The position numbers and the translations under genes are program-made. A stretch of 5,081 nt of DNA, from contig CAMDSN010000126.1 of the NCBI GenBank assembly GCA_945907225.1, positions 1 through 5,081 of the forward strand. Reading direction: 5' to 3'. The notes under the pieces are model-generated. The model saw nothing but the letters and a program-made list of their open reading frames with translations. It was not told the origin of the DNA and searched no databases. The DNA is from Flavobacterium psychrophilum. Lineage in GTDB: Bacteria; Bacteroidota; Bacteroidia; Flavobacteriales; Flavobacteriaceae. Of this stretch, positions 1-5,081 are shown piece by piece (positions within the stretch are counted from its first letter, which is position 1; the number at the start of each line of letters is the position of its first letter).

Positions 1-222
1 AATTTTGTCGAGAATTGATTTTTGCACTAGGATTTCTTTGAGTTTGTGATTGAGTTTTTCCTGCTCTAAATGCATCATAGACAAAGCTGTTTCGTGTTTG
101 TCGCCGGCAGAACCTTTGGCATCATTTTGCGCATCAATTGTCAAACCCGAAATCATGTCTTGAAAAACATCAATTCGGTCTTGGAGCATTTCTTTATAGC
201 GTTGAAGGATTTGTTGTTTCAT
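1..222 (-). CDS. GreA-like coiled-coil protein, N-terminal 74 residues (3' end off window)
   Basis: The frame opens at ATG 222-220 and stays open to the left edge, giving 74 residues. The start is well fixed: the codon just before it (225-223) is an in-frame TAA, and the next Met is residue 12. No Shine-Dalgarno sequence is visible. The residues are mostly helical and highly charged, as in a coiled coil, interrupted by the motif S38-A-G-D-K-H-E-T45. A long second helix rich in E, K and L follows (about 46-74). I recognise this pattern from a Bacteroidota family of about 150 residues, often labelled '3-oxoacyl-ACP synthase' (surely a misannotation) or GreA/GreB-like. In E. coli GreA the acidic tip of the N-terminal coiled coil carries G40-D41-x-x-E44, and here the same residues fall at the same numbers. 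I infer a cytoplasmic protein that may enter the RNA polymerase secondary channel. The C-terminal domain, which would decide this, is not in the window. It lies 77 bp downstream of the barrel gene on the same strand. Confidence 0.72.
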   Translation of the reverse strand, partial: MKQQILQRYKEMLQDRIDVFQDMISGLTIDAQNDAKGSAGDKHETALSMMHLEQEKLNHKLKEILVQKSILDKI

Positions 223-232
223 TTAAGAGTTG

Positions 233-294
233 CTGAGTAACTGAGTAACTGAGCAGCTAAGTAACTGAGTTTTTTTTTCTTAGCAACTTAGACA
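233..294. repeat. Intergenic CTNAG octamer array (8-bp period)
   Basis: Almost the whole gap between the barrel gene and the GreA-like gene is a degenerate tandem repeat. Units with the core CTNAG start at 233, 241, 249, 257 and 265, exactly 8 bp apart (CTGAGTAA, CTGAGTAA, CTGAGCAG, CTAAGTAA, CTGAG). A run of nine T at 270-278 then breaks the phase, and two more units start at 279 and 287 (CTTAGCAA, CTTAGACA). That makes seven CTNAG cores in 59 bp. Because CTNAG is its own reverse complement apart from the centre, the array also folds on itself: 226-245 and 279-298 are complementary at 14 of 20 positions, with an AGAGT/ACTCT closing stem. I have an impression that similar octamer strings occur between genes in other Flavobacterium genomes, but cannot verify this here. 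The function is unknown; it would lie in the 5' leader of the GreA-like gene or in the intercistronic mRNA. Confidence 0.85.
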
Positions 295-299
295 CTCTT

Positions 300-2054
300 T
301 TAAAAATCAAATTTATAACTCGCACCACCCAAAATTTGCAATCCTTGAACCTGAAAATTAGCCCATCTTTGATACTCTTGATTGGCTAAGTTGTTTCCTT
401 TTAGAAAAAATGTTAAACGCTCATTGTGTTTATAACCAAGGTGCGCATTTAAATCCAAATAGCTTTTTAGTGTTATTAATTTGTCATCTGGAAAAGGCAG
501 TGTAATAGTGGCTTGAGTAATACTATCTTTTCTTTCGCCAACAAAAAACAAGCTTGTCCCGGCATACCATTTTGAAGTAATATTTACATCAAGTGTAGAT
601 GCCAGTTGTAGTGCGGGCAGATTCCATGCTTCTTTTTCATCACTCACAGAAAAACTACTAAAAGTACCATTAATTCCAAAAGAAATATTCTTGGTAAAAT
701 CGGCTTTTAATTCTCCAAACAAACTAGCTGTTTTCACATTATCATACACCACTTCAAACGAGTTGCCAAACGTATAGCCATCTGTATTTGTATTTGATTG
801 ATAAAATTTATTGCTTTTAAACAAAGCTTTTTGATCTTCATTAACATAGGAACCCCGAACATTATAACTCACTGTAGTGGCTAATTTACCTTTTAAACCT
901 GCATAAATATCATATTTTTGGTCGGTTGGAGTGACAGTTAACGTGGGAGATAAGAAAAAGTTACTTTGTACAAAATCAGCATACGAATTTTGTTGAAGTT
1001 TGCCCTCAAAACCTGCATACAAAATCATCAGGTCACCCACTAATTTATAAGATCCGGTAGCTTGAGGATAAATAAAGAATTTACTTTTTCCGGGTTCTTG
1101 AGCTGCGCTATAAAAAAAACTAAGCCCTAAATTTAAGTCTAAATCATCTCTCTGAATATTTACGCAAGGTTGAAAACCAACATTGGTAAAGCCATATTTT
1201 AAAGATGCTGTTTTATCTATATTTTGTTTAAAAGAGCCGCTCAAATAATCTACAATAAAATTTGTTTTTATATCGTTATCTAAAAAGTTAAACTCAAATG
1301 CTGGTTTGACTATAAATCGATTTTCTGCTGAACCAAAAGCATCCCAAAAGCGATTAAATTTAAGTGTGCTTTCTTTTAAGATATTATCTAAACCTAATCT
1401 GCCACCAACGTATAATGTATGATAAGTTTGTTGTGGATCAATCGTTGCAATTGTTGCGTCTAGTATAAGTCCTGGATAAATTCCGTACCAATTATATACC
1501 TGATTTTTATAACCTGCATCAGCATTCCATGACAAGCTTCTTTTTCTACTACCATAACTAAAATCTAAAGCCGTATTATAGTAATTATCCTCTAGTGCTA
1601 GATCTTTTATGCCACCCTGAGAAGAAGTGTGCCTGAGCATTCCGCCAAAATAATCGGTATTGCTTATATCTTCGGTGATAAAAAGTTCTGCTTTAACAGT
1701 TCCATAATTACCAGCTCCAAGAGAGACATAATTTTTAATTATTTTTTCGGCAGCACTTTTGTCCACATTTGCAGCTTTTCCTTTTGCGGGTGCAAAAGTG
1801 GAAGCTACTGGAAACGAGAAAATAGTGTATTGTATATTTTCTTTTTTGGTGGTTTCTTCATCATCAAGCGTTGGAGTTTCCTTTACTTTAAACGCATCCG
1901 AAATTGAAGGTGTATAAGGTTTTACCACATTCACTACTTCGGTACCAATGTTGTCATCTTTCTTTTGGGCAAAAGAAAGTTGCATTGCAAAGAGACAAAG
2001 AGTTAATACACTGATGGATGTTAGACTTTTATTTTTACTTACGATAAAACTCAT
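300..2054 (-). CDS. Outer-membrane beta-barrel protein, TonB-dependent-receptor-like, no plug domain
   Basis: This encodes 584 residues. ATG 2054-2052 is the only plausible start: an in-frame TAA lies at 2114-2112, with no ATG, GTG or TTG between. Residues 1-29 form a Sec signal peptide (K7 and K9, hydrophobic core 10-28, cleavage predicted after S-F-A29). Residues 36-61 hold a compact motif (IGTEVVNVVKPYTPS, then DAFKVKETP), followed by an acidic and lysine-rich linker and a short segment to about 107. The barrel probably begins at NYVSLGAGNYG (108-118). It continues as alternating polar/aromatic strands and ends with a TonB-receptor-like finish: NNLANQEYQRW (554-564), QGLQILGG (570-577) and terminal Y-K-F-D-F, whose final Phe suits BAM-dependent insertion. 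About 475 barrel residues would make a fairly large barrel. Only about 78 mature residues precede it, too few for a usual plug of about 120-150 residues. It follows the TPR gene by 64 bp with no promoter consensus or terminator between, so co-transcription is likely. The ligand is unknown; a structural or export role is as likely as uptake. Confidence 0.85.
   Translation of the reverse strand: MSFIVSKNKSLTSISVLTLCLFAMQLSFAQKKDDNIGTEVVNVVKPYTPSISDAFKVKETPTLDDEETTKKENIQYTIFSFPVASTFAPAKGKAANVDKSAAEKIIKNYVSLGAGNYGTVKAELFITEDISNTDYFGGMLRHTSSQGGIKDLALEDNYYNTALDFSYGSRKRSLSWNADAGYKNQVYNWYGIYPGLILDATIATIDPQQTYHTLYVGGRLGLDNILKESTLKFNRFWDAFGSAENRFIVKPAFEFNFLDNDIKTNFIVDYLSGSFKQNIDKTASLKYGFTNVGFQPCVNIQRDDLDLNLGLSFFYSAAQEPGKSKFFIYPQATGSYKLVGDLMILYAGFEGKLQQNSYADFVQSNFFLSPTLTVTPTDQKYDIYAGLKGKLATTVSYNVRGSYVNEDQKALFKSNKFYQSNTNTDGYTFGNSFEVVYDNVKTASLFGELKADFTKNISFGINGTFSSFSVSDEKEAWNLPALQLASTLDVNITSKWYAGTSLFFVGERKDSITQATITLPFPDDKLITLKSYLDLNAHLGYKHNERLTFFLKGNNLANQEYQRWANFQVQGLQILGGASYKFDF
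308..341 (-). promoter_or_regulatory. Candidate Bacteroidota-type promoter for the GreA-like gene
   Basis: On the minus strand TAAATTTG (315-308) matches the Bacteroidota -7 consensus TAnnTTTG, and TTG (341-339) lies 23 nt upstream. That is at the upper end of the TTG-N17-23-TAnnTTTG pattern reported for Flavobacterium. A transcript would start near position 303-300 and carry a leader of about 80 nt containing the octamer array before the ATG at 222. The caveat is strong: the -7 match is made of the codons for the barrel's C-terminal Y-K-F-D, which is fixed by protein function and could mimic the consensus by chance. Confidence 0.25.
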
Positions 2055-2118
2055 TCTTATTGATTTAAAGTGTTTAGAAATGTCATTGTTGCTTTTTGAA
2101 ATTCTTCTAATTTATTTT

Positions 2119-5081
2119 CTATTCTGTTAATGATGAATTTGTTTTGGCGGCTTCGCCTTTAATCATGTTCAATTCGGTTTGCGCTTCGGCAACAACATCA
2201 TCAAATTCCTTGAAATTTTTGATAACGCTTTCTAAGATAGAAGTCGCGCTAAAATTATCTTTCAACTGGTAATAATTTTTGGCCATTACAACCAAACCTT
2301 TCGCACCAAAATATTTATAACCCGAATAGTCTTTTGCTAATTTCTGAACGGTCAAATTTGAATCTTCATATTTTGCTTCTTTGCTTTTAAAATAAGCTTC
2401 GTAATAAAGTGCTTCAGCAGCCAGTTCACCTTTTGCAATTGTTAATAATTTGGCATAAGCAACTTTAGCTTTTGATTCATCTTTCACTTGAATTGCAGCG
2501 CGTGCTACTATGATTTGGGCATCACTTTTTATTTTGTTATCCGTTTTTGGATTTGCCAAGACTTTATCAGCATAGACAACAGAATTTGAATAGTCCTTTT
2601 GTTCATAGAGCGAACGCATCAAGTTTGCTTGTGCGTACATTATATTTTGTGGAAAATCGGCTTCAGTTTCCAAACGTTGCAGTACAGGAATAGCTTTAGC
2701 ATAATCATCTTTTTTCAAATAAATTTCAGATAATCTGGCCAAAGATTGTTCTGTAAATTCATTTCTTGGCTTACTAATCACAAATTCATAGTTAACCGCA
2801 GCTTCCGATTCTTTTCCATCAGAAAAATAAGATTGAGCCAGATAGAAATTAGCTTGCAACACATGAATTCCGTTAGAAAAACTTGTTAAATAACCACTCA
2901 ATCCTGATATTGCAGGTTTGATATTGTTTTGTAAAAATTGTTTTTCAGCTGCTTCATAAGTATCATTATCCAAATCGGCATCAGAAATTTCTACAAAATC
3001 AAGTGTTCGTACCCAAGTAGCATATTCATTTACTTTCCCCAAATCCATATACACAAGTCTTGCCGATGTAACTGCCTCAGAAGCCTCTGCAGATTTTGGG
3101 AAGGCAGCTACGACTGTTTTGAATTTGGCAATAGCTAATTCCCCTTTTTGTTCATTAAAATAAATTAACCCTTGACGTAAAATAGCTTTGGCTGCGAAGG
3201 AACCATTTTTAAATTCTTTAAGTAATTGTTCATAAGTAGCTAATGCTAAATCTGTTTTGCCCTCAGCTACATATGTATTTCCTAATTCAAACAAGACATC
3301 ATCCCTATATTGAGACGACTTGAATTTTTGAATAAATAAGTTAAAATCTTCAATTTTTTTATCATTTTTCCCAACAAAGCCATAACTAATAGCTTTCTGA
3401 AAAGCCGCGTAATCGGCATCTATACCTTTCATATCAATAGCTTTATTATAAGCATCCATGGCAGGCCAATATTTTGCAGAAACAAATCTAGCATCACCCA
3501 ATCTGAGGTAAGCGTCGTTTAAACGAACTCGATCCTCTTTGTTTCCGTCTACATACTTTTGAAAATAGTCCCCTGCCAACTCATATTCTTTTAATTTAAA
3601 ATAGGCATAAGCGATATTGTAAGTAACGTTCTTATTCTCAATAGTTGATTTAGACTCTGCAGACGCTTCAAATTGCTTAAAACTTTGCAGTGCTTCAGTA
3701 AAATTATCTAAAACATATTGGGTCTCCCCTTTCCAAAAGGTGGCACGAAGTGAAATCTTTTCACTCAGTTGTAATTGACTTGATTTAGTAAACATCTTTA
3801 AAGCTTCTTGATAATTGCCGTCTGTAAACAATTCAACCCCTCTGTAAAAAAGTACTTTTTGATAAGCAGTTTTGTTTTCAGAATTGTTGTTTTTTTCGAG
3901 AAGAATTAATGCTTCTTTATAATTTTTTGAAGTAATATAGGAACTGATCAATAAGGTTTCGATATCAGATTTTGCTGTTGAAGTTGGATATTTATTTATA
4001 AAACCCATCAAAATATCGGGAACACTTTGGAAAGAATTACCCAATTCGTAACTAAGTTTAGCATAATTTAAGTTAGCATCTTCTTGAATTTTTTTATCAA
4101 AACTCATTTCAGTAGCACTTTTAAATGCGTTTAGTGCTTGCTGTTTTTTGTCTGTTTTAAAATAACATTCACCCAAGTGATAATAGGCATTTTGAGAAAC
4201 AGAATCGTTACCGCTTATGATTTTATTAAACTGAGAAATGGCATTTTCAAAGTCATTCTTTTTATAATAGGTATACCCTAACTGATAAAAATCGGTGTTG
4301 CTCCATTTATTCTTTTTGCCTTTATATTCTTTTAAATAGGGTAACGCTTTATCATATTGTTTCAAATTGAAATAACTTTCACCAATGATTTTATTTAATT
4401 CTGACTTTTCAGTTGCATTTGATTTAGGCATAGCTTCAATACCTGCATCAATAGCTTTTTGGAAATCTCCCGATTTAAAATTCATATCTGCCTTGAAGTA
4501 AGTTAATTTATCAGAATATTTATCTTCCCCTTCAACCTTTTTAAAATATTTATTGGCCTCCTGATAATTATCGCCTTCATATTGCATAAAACCCAAATAA
4601 TAGTTGGCTTGCACACCATATTCTTTCGAATTTACAATGCTATTGAAATAAGAAGCTGCAGTCTTTTTATCGGCAGAATTAAAATAAGCGTATCCTTTTT
4701 GAAATATAAATTTCTCTGTTTGTTCATATGACAAGGAACTCTCATCTACTTTATTAAAAAATTCAAGAGATTGGGGATACTTCCCTTGTTCAAAATAATA
4801 TTGTGCAACTTCAATATAAGCGGAATTGTGTTTAGAGCTAGTAGGAAACTCTTTTATGAATCTTTCTATTAATTCATCAGCATTATTCTGATTTAGATGA
4901 ATGGCACAAATGCCAAAATAATATGCACAATCCGAATTAACGTCTATAGAAATATTTTGTTGTTGAACTTGATCAAATAATATTTGTGCAGACTGATATT
5001 GTTTGTCCTTAAACAATAGTAAAGCGCTATCAAAATCGGATAAATTATGGATGTAAATCTCGGTTTGTTGCCCATATGTAT
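2119..5081 (-). CDS. Large secreted TPR-repeat protein (5' end off window)
   Basis: The frame is open from the right edge to a TAG stop at 2121-2119, giving 986 visible residues; the true start lies beyond 5081. A TTG at 5016 is in frame but is probably only an internal Leu, because 21 sensible codons precede it. The first visible residues, T-Y-G-Q-Q-T-E, resemble the end of a signal peptide, so I infer a periplasmic or outer-membrane-associated protein lacking about 20 residues here. Nearly all of it is paired amphipathic helices of about 34 residues with TPR signatures, for example YQLGYTYYKKNDFENAISQF (about 260-280), YYHLGECYF (about 297), YNIAYAYFKLKEYELA (about 485-500), LFELGNTYVAEGK (about 595) and FYLAQSYFSDGKESEA (about 743-758). 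Some twenty or more repeats would form one or two superhelices. A segment around 683-715 departs from the TPR pattern. The tail (KGEAAKTNSSLTE) is short and polar. TPR proteins act as scaffolds, so a partner is expected; the downstream barrel, 64 bp away, is the obvious candidate. Bacteroidota have such proteins of about 1000 residues with no assigned role that I know of. Confidence 0.9.
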   Translation of the reverse strand, partial: TYGQQTEIYIHNLSDFDSALLLFKDKQYQSAQILFDQVQQQNISIDVNSDCAYYFGICAIHLNQNNADELIERFIKEFPTSSKHNSAYIEVAQYYFEQGKYPQSLEFFNKVDESSLSYEQTEKFIFQKGYAYFNSADKKTAASYFNSIVNSKEYGVQANYYLGFMQYEGDNYQEANKYFKKVEGEDKYSDKLTYFKADMNFKSGDFQKAIDAGIEAMPKSNATEKSELNKIIGESYFNLKQYDKALPYLKEYKGKKNKWSNTDFYQLGYTYYKKNDFENAISQFNKIISGNDSVSQNAYYHLGECYFKTDKKQQALNAFKSATEMSFDKKIQEDANLNYAKLSYELGNSFQSVPDILMGFINKYPTSTAKSDIETLLISSYITSKNYKEALILLEKNNNSENKTAYQKVLFYRGVELFTDGNYQEALKMFTKSSQLQLSEKISLRATFWKGETQYVLDNFTEALQSFKQFEASAESKSTIENKNVTYNIAYAYFKLKEYELAGDYFQKYVDGNKEDRVRLNDAYLRLGDARFVSAKYWPAMDAYNKAIDMKGIDADYAAFQKAISYGFVGKNDKKIEDFNLFIQKFKSSQYRDDVLFELGNTYVAEGKTDLALATYEQLLKEFKNGSFAAKAILRQGLIYFNEQKGELAIAKFKTVVAAFPKSAEASEAVTSARLVYMDLGKVNEYATWVRTLDFVEISDADLDNDTYEAAEKQFLQNNIKPAISGLSGYLTSFSNGIHVLQANFYLAQSYFSDGKESEAAVNYEFVISKPRNEFTEQSLARLSEIYLKKDDYAKAIPVLQRLETEADFPQNIMYAQANLMRSLYEQKDYSNSVVYADKVLANPKTDNKIKSDAQIIVARAAIQVKDESKAKVAYAKLLTIAKGELAAEALYYEAYFKSKEAKYEDSNLTVQKLAKDYSGYKYFGAKGLVVMAKNYYQLKDNFSATSILESVIKNFKEFDDVVAEAQTELNMIKGEAAKTNSSLTE

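Noticed and set aside
226..298. Rho-independent terminator after the barrel gene
   Set aside because: The octamer region can fold imperfectly, but in the minus-strand transcript the homopolymer at 278-270 is a run of A inside the loop, with no U-tract after the stem. The T-run is on the plus strand, where no gene ends.
1629..1907. Plus-strand open frame of 92 codons inside the barrel gene
   Set aside because: It is antisense to a well-supported coding region, its product is rich in F, I, C and S as expected from reading the opposite strand, and it has no family resemblance.
1986..2000. Lipoprotein signal at Cys20 of the barrel protein
   Set aside because: The sequence before Cys20 is L-T-L, lacking the small residue needed at -1 of a lipobox, and S-F-A29 gives a good ordinary signal peptidase site.
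300..2054. Barrel protein as a type IX secretion component (PorP/SprF-like)
   Set aside because: Those proteins are about 300-350 residues and have a different domain layout; this one is 584 residues with a TonB-receptor-like ending.
2057..2086. Nine-codon minus-strand mini-frame (ATG at 2086, TAA at 2059-2057) just before the barrel start
   Set aside because: It is short enough to be expected by chance and has no attenuator-like hairpin or runs of regulatory codons, so a leader peptide cannot be supported.
1948..2130. Plus-strand open frame of 60 codons across the TPR-barrel junction
   Set aside because: It overlaps the signal peptide region antisense; the hydrophobic translation is a by-product of AT-rich sequence and there is no ribosome-binding or family evidence.
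2140..2156. GC-rich inverted sequence (ggcggcttcgcc) near the 3' end of the TPR gene as a terminator or repeat
   Set aside because: The stem is only about 3 bp, it lies within codons for K-G-E-A-A-K, and there is no adjacent T-tract.
2938..3138. Plus-strand open frame of 66 codons inside the TPR gene
   Set aside because: It is antisense to coding TPR repeats, with a Cys/Phe/Ile-rich product typical of a shadow frame.

Overview
This AT-rich window carries three genes, all on the minus strand and read from right to left. It looks like chromosome from a member of the Bacteroidota, most likely Flavobacteriaceae and plausibly Flavobacterium. The reasons are the high A/T and AAA/TTT codon content, the absence of clear Shine-Dalgarno sequences, a barrel protein ending in the F-D-F type of C-terminus, and recognisable Bacteroidota families. 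The genus is an inference from family resemblance, not from a database search.

In transcription order the window holds: (1) a very large tetratricopeptide-repeat (TPR) protein at 5081-2119, whose 5' end lies beyond the right edge; (2) after a 64-bp gap, a secreted 584-residue outer-membrane beta-barrel protein at 2054-300, which resembles a TonB-dependent receptor at its C-terminus but has no room for a normal plug domain; (3) after a 77-bp gap filled by an 8-bp-period repeat, the first 74 codons of a small coiled-coil protein at 222-1. This last protein belongs to a Bacteroidota family with a GreA-like G-D-x-x-E tip motif and runs off the left edge.

The first two genes look like an envelope pair: a long periplasm-facing TPR scaffold and an outer-membrane barrel, with no promoter consensus between them. 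I infer co-transcription and a shared envelope role, but the substrate or process is unknown to me. The third gene is probably a separate, cytoplasmic function related to transcription. A candidate Bacteroidota-type promoter overlaps the end of the barrel gene and could serve it.

I see no mobile element, CRISPR array, tRNA or rRNA gene, and no gene-free stretch longer than 300 bases. The features most worth a second look are the plug-less barrel paired with the TPR protein, the array of CTNAG octamers between genes 2 and 3, and the alignment of the third protein's acidic motif with the catalytic tip of GreA.
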